Source: Neobacillus bataviensis | GTDB lineage: Bacteria > Bacillota > Bacilli > Bacillales_B > DSM-18226 | NCBI RefSeq assembly: GCF_019969725.1 | Contig: NZ_JAHXYW010000006.1 | Location: 310,001-374,000 of the forward strand | Direction: 5' to 3' | DNA: 64,000 nucleotides | Shown: piece after piece, positions 8,788 through 16,967 of the stretch | Numbering within the stretch: position 1 is the stretch's first letter | How the letters are laid out: every line of letters starts with the position of its first letter | Position numbers and translations under genes: made by a program | Notes under the pieces: generated by a model | Seen by the model: only the letters and a program-made list of their open reading frames with translations | Databases searched by the model: none | Told to the model about the DNA's origin: nothing

Positions 8788-10335
8788 ATGTTTGATTTTC
8801 TGAAGCCCTCAAAAGGCAAGCGCTCTTTTCTGCACAAACAAGTAAGCACCCATTCTAATTTTCAGAAAAAAAAGAGCGCAGATGATGTCCTGGACTCTGA
8901 TTTAACCCATAATACAGAGATACTCCAACAGGTATTTTCTCAAGCACCTGATTTAGTGATACGCCGCTTTTCAATTAACGCTAGTAAATCTGATGCTGCT
9001 TTGGTTTATTTGCCTGGATTGACGAATAAAGATGCGATTAATAATCATGTTCTGAAGCCATTGATGAGCAGCTCCTTCGAACTTGATAAGGAACTGCCCA
9101 TAACAATAGGAGATGTCGAAGTCGTTGATACGTGGGGCCAGATCGAAAGTGCGATTCTAGGTGGGGATAGTGTTTTATTGTTAAATGGACAAAACACCGG
9201 GTACCGATTAGATACAAAAGGATGGCCGCAAAGACAACTTAATGACCCGCAAAATGAAATAGCTCTAAAAGGTGCTCATCAAGGGTTTGTGGAAACAGGG
9301 ACTCAAAATATCGCATTAATTCGCAGGTATATTCCCCACCACGAATTAATGTTGAAAGAAATGACAATCGGGTTACGAGGAAAAACAAAGGTTTCCCTTT
9401 TATATTTAAGAGATGTGGCTTCTGATGACGTGCTGAGAGAATTGGAAACACGGATTCAAAATATTACCGTGGACGCGATCATTAATACCGGCGAACTGAT
9501 TGAGTTTATTGAAGATAATCCTTATTCACCCTTCCCGCAAATTATGTTGACCGAAAGACCTGATACAGCAGTATCCCACATTCTCCAAGGAAGATTTGTG
9601 ATTGTTTTGGACCGTTCTCCGAGCGTATTGATTGCTCCGACAAATTTTATGTCCTTTTTCCAGGCTGTGGATGATTACGGTACCCGTTGGTTAGTTTCTG
9701 CCTTTATCCGAGTAAGCCGTTTTTTAGCCTTTATCATTACCTTATTTTTTCCCGCCAGCTATGTTGCGTTTATTTCCTTTAATTTTGAAGTCATACCGAT
9801 GGAGCTTTTACTTTCGATTGCTGAATCAAGGATAAAAGTTCCATTCTCGCCTGTGCTGGAAGCAGTAATTATGGAGACGATCTTGGAATTGATGAGGGAA
9901 GCGGCATTAAGGCTGCCGACTCCAATTGGTCAGACCATCGGCATTGTGGGTGGCATTATCATTGGGCAGGCGGCTGTTGCTGTGGGAATTGTCAGCAACA
10001 TTATGATCATCGTCGTTGCCGTTACAGCCATCGCTTCTTATAACATCCCTAATTATGATATGAGTTCGTCCATTAGACTGTTAAGATTTCCAATGATGCT
10101 ATCCGCCGCCATGTTTGGAGTTGTAGGACTTGTGGTAGGTTGGATGACCATAGTTGCCCACCTGGTTAGTCTTGAATCATTAGGCACACCCTATGGAACT
10201 CCGCTGGCTCCATTCCGATTTGCTGATATGAAGGATGCATTTCTGCGCTTTCCTTTATGGACAATGAAAAGTCGCCCAAAAGGAACCGGGGCAATTCCAA
10301 CTATTCGACAAGAGCGAAATCGTACTAAAAGGTGA
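8788..10335 (+). CDS. Spore germinant receptor subunit A (GerA/GerKA family)
   Basis: 515 residues, the normal size for GerA-type A subunits. An N-terminal soluble domain of about 290 residues is followed by a membrane region of about five helices starting at WLVSAFIRVSRFLAFII. Diagnostic stretches are QAPDLVIRRF near the start, the ITVDAIINTGELIEFIEDN region, and the PTPIGQTIGIVGGIIIGQAAV membrane motif. It acts in the spore inner membrane, sensing nutrients together with the B and C subunits encoded immediately after it. ATG follows a GGGACGGAG site. A short variable N-terminus (KPSKGKRSF) is typical. The specific germinant cannot be read from sequence. Confidence 0.93.
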   Translation: MFDFLKPSKGKRSFLHKQVSTHSNFQKKKSADDVLDSDLTHNTEILQQVFSQAPDLVIRRFSINASKSDAALVYLPGLTNKDAINNHVLKPLMSSSFELDKELPITIGDVEVVDTWGQIESAILGGDSVLLLNGQNTGYRLDTKGWPQRQLNDPQNEIALKGAHQGFVETGTQNIALIRRYIPHHELMLKEMTIGLRGKTKVSLLYLRDVASDDVLRELETRIQNITVDAIINTGELIEFIEDNPYSPFPQIMLTERPDTAVSHILQGRFVIVLDRSPSVLIAPTNFMSFFQAVDDYGTRWLVSAFIRVSRFLAFIITLFFPASYVAFISFNFEVIPMELLLSIAESRIKVPFSPVLEAVIMETILELMREAALRLPTPIGQTIGIVGGIIIGQAAVAVGIVSNIMIIVVAVTAIASYNIPNYDMSSSIRLLRFPMMLSAAMFGVVGLVVGWMTIVAHLVSLESLGTPYGTPLAPFRFADMKDAFLRFPLWTMKSRPKGTGAIPTIRQERNRTKR

Positions 10336-10339
10336 AACG

Positions 10340-11440
10340 ATGAAGAAATATGCCTATAATGAAATCACTCTCATGCAGTATATTTTTTTGATTAATGGAA
10401 CGCAGGTAGGGACCGGTGTTCTATCCCTACCGCGCATACTTGCTGAAAAAGCTGGAACCGACGGTTGGATCACTATCATAATTGGCTGGTTATTCTCGGT
10501 CGCTGCCAGCATTTTTTTAGTTAAAACGGCTGCAAAATACCCTGAGGACACCCTATACGAAATTCTAATACGTTTTTTCGGAAAAATACTGGGGAAAGCG
10601 CTCATCTCGGTTTACATGGTGTACTTTGCATTTTACGCGTGGACCATTCTTGTAAATGCCTGTCTCTATATCAAGGCATGGTTTCTGCCTAAAACCCCTG
10701 ATTATATCATTTTGCTATTATTTTCGATTCCGACTTTTTTTGTAGCCCGCAATGGGGTACGTGTTTTAGGCAGGTACTCGGAACTATCTTTTTATATGGT
10801 CATTTGGATTCCTCTGTTTTTATTGATACCGCTAAAGGATGGAAATTGGCTTCACTTCCTTCCTTTGCTTAAAGAAGGGTGGGAACCGGTTTTATCTGCT
10901 GTGCCGACCACTGTTTTTTCCTTTTTAGGATTTGAAGTAGCGTTCTTCTTGTACCCCTTTTTACAAAAAAAGCAGCATGCGGTGCTCGGAATTACGATTG
11001 CGAACACCTTAACGATGTTGTTTTATGTATTTGTGACGGTCGTCTGCTTTGCCTATTTTAGCCCCGATGGGATTATTGAATTCAATCAACCTGTACTGAA
11101 TTTACTTAAACTCATTGAATTTCGTTTTTTGGAGCGTTTTGACATGGTTTTATTGGCTGTTTATCTGATTGTTGTTTCCACAGCCTGGATTCCTTGCGTA
11201 TACATTGCTGCGTTTTGTTCTAGTCAATTGCTTGGAAAACAGGATCACAGCAATTACGTGATTATTTTATTATTGATCATTATTGGAACGGTATTTTGGC
11301 TCGAACCTACTTGGGTTGATTCGGAAGGGTGGCAGAAGAAGGTGGTCAAAGGCGGGCTGGTATTGGCATTCGTTGCCCCGCCCTTTTTATGGGTTTATAG
11401 CTGGATATATGAAAAATTCCGTCGGAGGGTAAGTCATTGA
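10340..11440 (+). CDS. Spore germinant receptor subunit B (GerB/GerKB family permease)
   Basis: A 366-residue, roughly ten-helix protein of the amino acid/polyamine permease superfamily, in its spore-germination branch. The start MKKYAYNEITLMQYIFLING and the following GTQVGTGVLSLPR (the unwound first helix) are characteristic. It begins 4 bases after the A subunit stop, and its stop overlaps the C subunit start, as in a tight operon. The B subunit is generally taken to form the ligand-binding pocket for the germinant. Confidence 0.93.
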   Translation: MKKYAYNEITLMQYIFLINGTQVGTGVLSLPRILAEKAGTDGWITIIIGWLFSVAASIFLVKTAAKYPEDTLYEILIRFFGKILGKALISVYMVYFAFYAWTILVNACLYIKAWFLPKTPDYIILLLFSIPTFFVARNGVRVLGRYSELSFYMVIWIPLFLLIPLKDGNWLHFLPLLKEGWEPVLSAVPTTVFSFLGFEVAFFLYPFLQKKQHAVLGITIANTLTMLFYVFVTVVCFAYFSPDGIIEFNQPVLNLLKLIEFRFLERFDMVLLAVYLIVVSTAWIPCVYIAAFCSSQLLGKQDHSNYVIILLLIIIGTVFWLEPTWVDSEGWQKKVVKGGLVLAFVAPPFLWVYSWIYEKFRRRVSH

Positions 11441-12537
11441 AAAGGAAGACACTGCTTTGCTTATCACTCGTGGCTATGATGATGACCGGATGCGTGGACC
11501 AAATGTATGTTGAAGATGTCACACTGTCACTTATACTAGGATTAGACATGGATGAGAATGACCATTTATTGGTGTATATGTCAAGTCCGGTGTTCAACAA
11601 AGAAGCAAAGGTTAAAGAGGAGAAAGTGGAAGTGAAGGCTGTTACAATTCGAGATTCCAGGGAGCTGTTTGATACGACCGTAATGGCTTTAACATCGGGA
11701 AGCAAAACACAATTACTCTTAGTCGGGAAAAAGCTGTTAAAACGAAATAATTGGATTGATTATATCGATCCTTTTTATCGGGACCCCAAAAATACGGTTA
11801 CAACAAGAGTTGTCGCCGTAGATGGTCCTGTTTCGGACGTTATTTTTTTCAGGCCAAAAGACAAGCCGCGTCTCCCTTTGTATTTAGCCAATTTAGTGGA
11901 TACAGCTTACAGAAGAAATGTCACCATAAAAACGACACTTCAAGAATTCCATGAGCAAACGACAGAAAAAGGGATAACAGCAAGCATTACCGAAATGAAA
12001 AAAGACCACAAAATCATGTTGACCGGCACGGCTTTGCTGGATGAACAAGGCAGATATAAGTTAAGCATAACGCCGCATGAAAACAAATTATTACGTATTC
12101 TGCAGCATAAAACAAAAGGGGATTTTCCATTTACCATTTCCGTCCCTTTGGAATCGAATGGACATGATCATTGGATCAGCTTTAGTACTCCGCGCATTAA
12201 GGTAAAAACAAAGGTAAGGTATGACAATCATTTTATTTTTGACACAGATGTAAAAATGAGAGTTACCATTACAGAACGGCTTTTTCCATTCAATGTGAGG
12301 AAAGACGCAGCGAAACTCCAAAAGAGTATTGAAAAGAAAATGGAAGCGGATTTTGAGCGCTTAATAAAGAAAACGCAAACCAAGGGGATTGACCCTTTCG
12401 GATTTGGAATCTATGCAAGAGCTTATAAGTACCCAGAGTGGAAAGAAGTCCAAAATCAATGGGGAAAAGCCTTTTCGAAGGCTGATGTGAACGTCAAGGT
12501 ACATGTAACAGTTAGCGGGATGGGGACGATTAAGTAG
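11437..12537 (+). CDS. Spore germinant receptor subunit C (GerC/GerKC lipoprotein)
   Basis: A 366-residue lipoprotein. A basic N-terminus and hydrophobic stretch lead to a lipobox at MMTGC, with Cys near residue 19, the site for diacylglyceryl attachment and anchoring to the outer face of the spore inner membrane. Family segments include LILGLDMDENDHLLV and the C-terminal KKTQTKGIDPFGFG. The TTG start at 11437 overlaps the B subunit stop and is preceded by GGAGGG. All three ger genes are intact, so the receptor should be functional. Confidence 0.93.
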   Translation: MKRKTLLCLSLVAMMMTGCVDQMYVEDVTLSLILGLDMDENDHLLVYMSSPVFNKEAKVKEEKVEVKAVTIRDSRELFDTTVMALTSGSKTQLLLVGKKLLKRNNWIDYIDPFYRDPKNTVTTRVVAVDGPVSDVIFFRPKDKPRLPLYLANLVDTAYRRNVTIKTTLQEFHEQTTEKGITASITEMKKDHKIMLTGTALLDEQGRYKLSITPHENKLLRILQHKTKGDFPFTISVPLESNGHDHWISFSTPRIKVKTKVRYDNHFIFDTDVKMRVTITERLFPFNVRKDAAKLQKSIEKKMEADFERLIKKTQTKGIDPFGFGIYARAYKYPEWKEVQNQWGKAFSKADVNVKVHVTVSGMGTIK

Positions 12538-12659
12538 TACATGGCAATGCGGTTCCTATAAAAGACAACGGTCCCTTTGGTTTCAGTCTATGTATATTAT
12601 TGGTGATTTAGGGGTGGACAATTATACAATAGATATATCATTAAAAAGAGGAAAGTTGA

Positions 12660-13643
12660 GTGCCTATGAAACCAAAGGTTATTGTTTATAAGAAACTCGA
12701 TTCCACAGTTTTGGAATTTATCCGGGAAGCGTGTGAGGTAGTTTATTTTGAAGAGTTGAATGAGGATACATATGAAAGTTTTTATCAAGAGTTAAAGGAT
12801 GCCAAGGGAATTCTTGGTTCCCGTTTAAAGGTAGATCAAGAGTTTTTGGAACATGCTCCCGAGTTAAAAATTGTAAGTAATGTTTCTGTCGGCTATGATA
12901 ACTTCGATATTCCTGCCATAACCAGTCGGGGCGTCATGGCTACCAATACTCCGGGCGTTTTAAATGATACGGTAGCGGATACGATTTTTGGGCTGATGCT
13001 GGCCGCCGCCAGAAGAATGCCGGAATTGAATCAGTATGTAAAGGAAGGAAAATGGTCACCAACAGATGGTGAGAATCTGTTTGGAGTCGATGTGCACCAT
13101 AAAAAGCTAGGCATCATTGGAATGGGCGGAGTCGGAATGGCCATTGCCAAAAGAGCTCATTTTGGGTTTGATATGCCGATTTTGTATCATAATCGCTCCC
13201 GCAATCTTGAAGCGGAGCAAACGTTTCAGGCTACGTATTGCTCCCTCGAGGAATTGTTGCGGGAATCGGATTTTGTTTGTCTTATGACCCCGCTGACTCC
13301 AGAAACCGTGAAGCTGATTGGTGAAAAGGAATTTAAGTTAATGAAGAAATCGGCTATTTTTGTGAATGGCTCGCGGGGTGCGACGGTAGATGAAAAGGTC
13401 TTGGTTCGCGCGCTGCAAAATCGGGATATCCTGGCGGCAGGACTCGATGTTTTTGAGCAGGAGCCTGTTCAAGCGGACCATCCGCTACTGTCGATGGATA
13501 ATGTAGTGACTTTACCACATATTGGGTCGGCCACCCATGAAACTCGATTGAAAATGGCGCAGCTGGCTGCTGAGAATCTCGTCCAGGGTGTGCTGGGGGA
13601 GATACCTCCGAACCTAATCAATCCAGTTGTATGTCAGCGCTAA
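12660..13643 (+). CDS. D-isomer-specific 2-hydroxyacid dehydrogenase (glyoxylate/2-ketogluconate reductase-like)
   Basis: About 327 residues with the two-domain fold of the family. The nucleotide-binding motif is KLGIIGMGGVGMAIAKRA, the catalytic triad segments are NGSRGATVDE (Arg), the Asp-Glu region around GLDVFEQEP, and the closing LPHIGSATHE (His). It should reduce a 2-keto acid such as glyoxylate, hydroxypyruvate or 2-ketogluconate with NAD(P)H in the cytoplasm. GTG 12660 (AGAGGA 7 bases upstream) and ATG 12666 are both possible starts and differ by two residues. It appears monocistronic. No terminator was identified between it and the ger operon. Confidence 0.9.
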   Translation: MPMKPKVIVYKKLDSTVLEFIREACEVVYFEELNEDTYESFYQELKDAKGILGSRLKVDQEFLEHAPELKIVSNVSVGYDNFDIPAITSRGVMATNTPGVLNDTVADTIFGLMLAAARRMPELNQYVKEGKWSPTDGENLFGVDVHHKKLGIIGMGGVGMAIAKRAHFGFDMPILYHNRSRNLEAEQTFQATYCSLEELLRESDFVCLMTPLTPETVKLIGEKEFKLMKKSAIFVNGSRGATVDEKVLVRALQNRDILAAGLDVFEQEPVQADHPLLSMDNVVTLPHIGSATHETRLKMAQLAAENLVQGVLGEIPPNLINPVVCQR

Positions 13644-13733
13644 AATGGACCCCCATGGAGTACTGGAGGAATTTTCCTGTTTAACGTTTAATATAATTTA
13701 AATGATATTGAACAGGAAAAGGGGGAATATCTT

Positions 13734-14342
13734 ATCGAACGTGAGACCAATGCAAAAACATCGGTTAGCGTTTCACCTTCAACCCGATTTGCCCGAATCG
13801 CAAGGAATTTAGGGATTGGCTTTTTTTCTGCAGTTATTACTGGAATTCTTGCTGGTCTATTATTACGCCTTGTAATGAAAATTATCGCGGTTGTATTCCC
13901 TCTCTTGGCCAGTGGATTTACGTTTCAAGGAACTTTTTTCTTAGTCTTATTAGGTCTCGGTTTTACTTTGGCTAACAGTGTCATTTATACATTTGTTCAC
14001 CATTACTTGCCCAACGGCTGGGTACGTAAAGGATTGATTTATGGCGCGATGAATCTATGTATTTTCGGGATTCCCTTCTTTTTATCCAATCCGGGTAATG
14101 AATTGTTTGGACCTCAAGCTTCATTAGGAATCACTTTGTTCTCGCTCCTTTTCCTATTGGGTGGCTTTCTATTAGCAATGTCGGTTCATTTGGTAACAAA
14201 TTGGGTTGACCGCATACCTATCAGACGGATATACGCGTATGTTTTTTTCGGCCTCCTCGTCATACCAGCGATCGTCCTATTAGGCGGCATCATCTATGAG
14301 TTTTTCACTGAAACCATCCCTGCTATAAAGTTAAACTTTTAA
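13734..14342 (+). CDS. Four-helix membrane protein, unknown function, apparent ATC start
   Basis: The first ATG (13875) lies inside a hydrophobic helix, but the frame runs upstream to a TAA at 13689. An N-terminal basic segment (PSTRFARIARNLG) and a full first helix (GFFSAVITGILAGLLLRLV) are encoded upstream of that ATG. No ATG, GTG or TTG exists in that extension. A strong AAGGGGGA site is followed 7 bases later by ATC (13734), giving about 202 residues with four hydrophobic helices. Non-AUG initiation at ATC is therefore the simplest reading; a sequencing or real frameshift near 13740 (an out-of-frame GTG is there) is the alternative. I do not recognise the family. A terminator follows directly. 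Confidence 0.6.
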   Translation: MERETNAKTSVSVSPSTRFARIARNLGIGFFSAVITGILAGLLLRLVMKIIAVVFPLLASGFTFQGTFFLVLLGLGFTLANSVIYTFVHHYLPNGWVRKGLIYGAMNLCIFGIPFFLSNPGNELFGPQASLGITLFSLLFLLGGFLLAMSVHLVTNWVDRIPIRRIYAYVFFGLLVIPAIVLLGGIIYEFFTETIPAIKLNF

Positions 14343-14351
14343 ATATTGCAA

Positions 14352-14382
14352 AGAGAAGTGGTGGGGCACTTCTCTTTTTTTG
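14352..14382 (+). terminator. Rho-independent terminator after the four-helix membrane protein
   Basis: AGAGAAGTG pairs with CACTTCTCT around loop GTGGGG, with a run of T after it. Confidence 0.92.
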
Positions 14383-14654
14383 TATCGCTATATTAAAGTT
14401 TAATGCTGATTAGATGAAGGACAAAGCCGATCCTTAAAAGAGGAGAACGGTCAATAAAAGGGGTTGTTAATACCCGATCCCATCATGAAATCGAGAGAAA
14501 TGTCCTTCATAATGCGGATAATATGAAATACGGGCAGAAATCAACAACCAAGTTTAACAGCGCCATTTTAGTAGTTTTTGTTTAGATTGTTGGGTTTTTG
14601 ATAAAATTGTAAAATAATTCAGTAAGTTAAAAACGTACGAGAGGGATAAGGTAT
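14383..14654. other. Intergenic stretch with no recognisable feature
   Basis: I find no convincing ORF, RNA or repeat here. It presumably holds the promoter of the VOC gene, but no good -35/-10 pair with correct spacing was found. Confidence 0.5.
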
Positions 14655-15014
14655 ATGAAAATCAAAAAAATCATAAATAGGATTTATGTGAACGACCTTG
14701 AAAAAGCTGTTCCGTTTTACGAAGGGCTGTTTCAGACCAAGGCAACAAGATTCAACTATTGGAGTAAAGGATTGGATATTGCCGCTTTAGGAGACTTTCT
14801 GCTTGTAAGCGGGACAGATGAAGCTTTGTCAAAGGTACCAGATTCCGCGATTTGTTTCTTGGTAGAGGATATTGAGGCTTATAAAACATGGCTGTTGGAT
14901 AATGGTGCCGTGATTCGTCAAGATATTACGAAAGACTTTTCGGGATATAGCATGATTGTGGAACAACCAGATGGTATGGTTGTTGAGTATGTAGAACACT
15001 CTTATAGTTACTAA
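14655..15014 (+). CDS. VOC-family (glyoxalase/bleomycin-resistance fold) protein
   Basis: A 119-residue single-module protein of the vicinal oxygen chelate superfamily. It starts with the beta-strand and helix IINRIYVNDLEKAVPFYEGLF, has the middle strand SAICFLVEDIEAYKTWL, and ends with the characteristic VEQPDGMVVEYVEH, whose Glu is the usual metal-ligand position. Members are glyoxalase I, dioxygenases or antibiotic-binding proteins. The single repeat implies a homodimer. GAGAGGG precedes the ATG. The substrate is unknown. Confidence 0.85.
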   Translation: MKIKKIINRIYVNDLEKAVPFYEGLFQTKATRFNYWSKGLDIAALGDFLLVSGTDEALSKVPDSAICFLVEDIEAYKTWLLDNGAVIRQDITKDFSGYSMIVEQPDGMVVEYVEHSYSY

Positions 15015-15110
15015 GTGATTGAAAAAAAAAGCCTTCGACCTCCGCTATTCTTTTGGCACCTGAATATTTTTTGCTCTACTACGAATCCTACTTTTAGGAG
15101 GTGACAAAAG

Positions 15111-15269
15111 ATGGAAGGGAAAGAGAAAGATAGGGAGCAAGAAGACAAAGAGGAATCCATCCATACAATGGACCAGGGACTAGACTTAATATTCAAAGTC
15201 GTAAATAATATGACCGGGTTGGACAAGGGTAATGATGGAATCGACGACAATTACGATAAAAAAGATTAA
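15111..15269 (+). CDS. Small highly charged acidic protein (52 aa)
   Basis: This short gene begins with ATG 7 bases after a near-perfect TAGGAGGTGA ribosome binding site and ends at TAA 15269, followed by a weak GCGCC/GGCG hairpin with a T run. The product starts with a very charged segment (MEGKEKDREQEDKEE), has one short hydrophobic patch (LDLIFKVV), and ends acidic (DNYDKKD). I do not recognise it. The strength of the ribosome binding site and the downstream hairpin argue that it is real and well translated. Confidence 0.6.
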   Translation: MEGKEKDREQEDKEESIHTMDQGLDLIFKVVNNMTGLDKGNDGIDDNYDKKD

Positions 15270-15409
15270 CTTGAGCGCCTTTTATGGCGTTTTTCTATTT
15301 CTTTTAACGTGCTCACCATCCTTTTGTTTCTGCCTTAACGAATAGCCAGCCCGCAGGTTCCCTCTAGCATCCATTTTCGCTGATAAGGGGAATCAGACTG
15401 AGTCGTAGA

Positions 15410-15620
15410 GGACTCGGCTTGCCAAAAAATACGCTCCCAAGTCCGCCAGAAGCCCGATAAAGGACACGGCCAGCCGAAAATCATGCCCCCAAGTCCGCCA
15501 GAAGCCCGATAAAGGACACGGCCAGCCGAAAATCATGCCCCCAAGTCCGCCAGAAGCCCGATAAGGGACACGATCAGACAAAAATAATGCTCCTAAGTCC
15601 GCAAGGAGGGCTGATTCACT
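15410..15620. repeat. Tandem array of four 52-bp units (array 2)
   Basis: Anchored on GGACNCGG, three consecutive units are each exactly 52 bases, and the middle two are almost identical; a fourth, degenerate unit follows. The sequence is unrelated to array 1 but has the same period. It lies between convergent genes. A minus-strand open frame through the array encodes a meaningless repeated peptide and is not a gene. The inverted repeat inside the unit is weak (GTCC...GGAC). Confidence 0.88.
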
Positions 15621-15675
15621 CAATCGGCCATATCCACGCTCCCTCAATCATTATTCTCCATAAATACGAAAGCTT

Positions 15676-16446
15676 TTAGAAAAACTCATAAAGCCCCTCA
15701 TTAAAATACATAAATTCTTCCTTTGAAACTTTATAACGTGTATATCCTTCATAAAAGGCATGTAAGTATTTAGGATTATCAACAAAATGGCTAATCGCCA
15801 GGGATTTATCTTATCAAGGATCTCCGACTGTCATTCCAGACACATCAATGAAAAGCTTTATCTTTCCATCGATTACAAGCACATTATCGGTTGTGCAATC
15901 ACCATGTATCATCGTTGGTCGGACGGGCTGCGGTTTTTGTGACTTTAACCGGTTTAACAAATCTAAGCTGCCTTCTGTTTGACCGTTTTCTACATACCTT
16001 TGTGCTTTGAGAAGCTGTTCCTCCAGCCAATCATTCTCCCTTAGTAGCGCTTCAATCGGCCTCATTTCGTGAAACTGATGCAGAAATTGTCCAAAACATC
16101 TCACTAACGCTATCCTATCGGCCTCAGACACTCCTTCCTTTAAAGCAGCTGTTAATGTCATGCCTTCCTCAAATGACATGATGAGGTGACTGCTGTCCTT
16201 TTTCTCGATAAATCCATAATATACGGGGACTCGAATCTCTCTTTTGTAGGCTAGTTTTTTTAGAACCTGAGCCTCTGCCTTTAGCCAGGTTCGATATCTC
16301 TCATCATAAGCGCTTTTAAGCAAGTAGGACCCCTTGATAGTAAGAATACGGTGGACTTCAGAGGTACAGCCCTGTTCCTCTAATAATTCAAAAGAATGTA
16401 TTTCCCCCATTACTTTCTCAATATCATTCTGAATATTATTAGCCAT
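15676..16446 (-). pseudogene. Aminoglycoside phosphotransferase (APH)-family kinase, disrupted by two adjacent stops
   Basis: The frame encodes an APH/choline-kinase-like protein: a nucleotide-binding lobe (TSEVHRILTIKGSYLLKS), the catalytic-loop equivalent MIHGDCTTDNVLV and the metal-binding stretch KLFIDVSGMTVGDP. Right after GDP, two consecutive stop codons (TGA, TAA) occupy the place where family members read Arg-Tyr or similar. The same frame then continues, without shift, for 46 more codons of sensible sequence (KSLAISHFVDNPKYLHAFYE) to a genuine TAA at 15676. So the gene was full length, about 256 codons, and was inactivated by point mutations. ATG 16446 has a GGGTGG site. Confidence 0.75.
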
Positions 16447-16461
16447 TTCATCCACCCGACC

Positions 16462-16519
16462 AAACCACGGGGACGGTTCTCATGGCTTTTTTAACCATGA
16501 GAACCGTCCCTTTGGTTTC
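16462..16519. repeat. Long REP-like palindrome (GGGACGGTTCTCATGG type)
   Basis: GGGACGGTTCTCATGG pairs perfectly with CCATGAGAACCGTCCC around a T-rich loop, extended by AAACC/GGTTT at the edges. A decayed copy lies at 38146-38200 and a half copy (CGGTCCCTTTGGTTTC) near 12568. It sits between the divergent APH pseudogene and the T7SS locus. Confidence 0.85.
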
Positions 16520-16537
16520 TATTCCGTGGCAAAACTA

Positions 16538-16566
16538 ATGACGTCCCCAACAAAATTTTATATAAT
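16538..16566 (+). promoter_or_regulatory. Putative sigma-A promoter of the first T7SS operon
   Basis: ATGACG (-35), a 17-bp spacer and a perfect TATAAT (-10), about 60 bases before the first gene of the operon. The -35 box is weak, which may imply activation or low basal use. Confidence 0.5.
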
Positions 16567-16626
16567 AAAAAAATGTAGAATTTGGAATTAACTAGGATGT
16601 TAGAAATTATTTGAGAAGGTGGCATC

Positions 16627-16950
16627 GTGAAAATTAATGTGGGGGCAGCAAGTTCTCAAGCTAGCAGAATAAGAGAATATTCTTCTGAGCTTAGGGAAGT
16701 TAGGAATAAATTGACGGCCTTACAAGGAAGCTTAAGCAGTGGGTGGCAAGCTGAAGAGATTCGTTACATAAATCAATCGATAGAGAAAATTAATAGAGAA
16801 ATCGTAAGTGCGTCATCAGTCTTGAATTCCATTGCGCCGGATATCGTATCGGCTGCATATGAAATCAAGCGTGAAGAGGATGCAAAAGAGGCGGCTGAAA
16901 AGGCGAAAGCAGAGGCAGCCGCTGCCGCTGCTGCTGCGAAAACATCTTAA
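16627..16950 (+). CDS. Small helical T7SS partner protein (ESX/WXG100-like)
   Basis: A 107-residue all-helical protein with two predicted amphipathic helices separated by SSGWQAEE (Trp near 40), matching the helix-turn-helix size of WXG100-type proteins although the WXG glycine is missing. An alanine-rich charged tail (EAAEKAKAEAAAAAAAAKTS) follows. It starts at GTG with AAGGTGG upstream and ends 17 bases before a candidate effector. Such small proteins usually pair with the helical targeting domain of an LXG-like effector and are needed for its export. The exact family (YwqI/YwqH-like) is not certain. Confidence 0.65.
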   Translation: MKINVGAASSQASRIREYSSELREVRNKLTALQGSLSSGWQAEEIRYINQSIEKINREIVSASSVLNSIAPDIVSAAYEIKREEDAKEAAEKAKAEAAAAAAAAKTS

Positions 16951-16967
16951 AAGGGGGATGCTATATT

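Noticed and set aside
15393..15647. 85-codon minus-strand ORF with a repeated leucine/aspartate-rich peptide
   Set aside because: It is the translation of the 52-bp array 2. It has no ribosome binding site, and the repeated peptide only reflects the DNA repeat.
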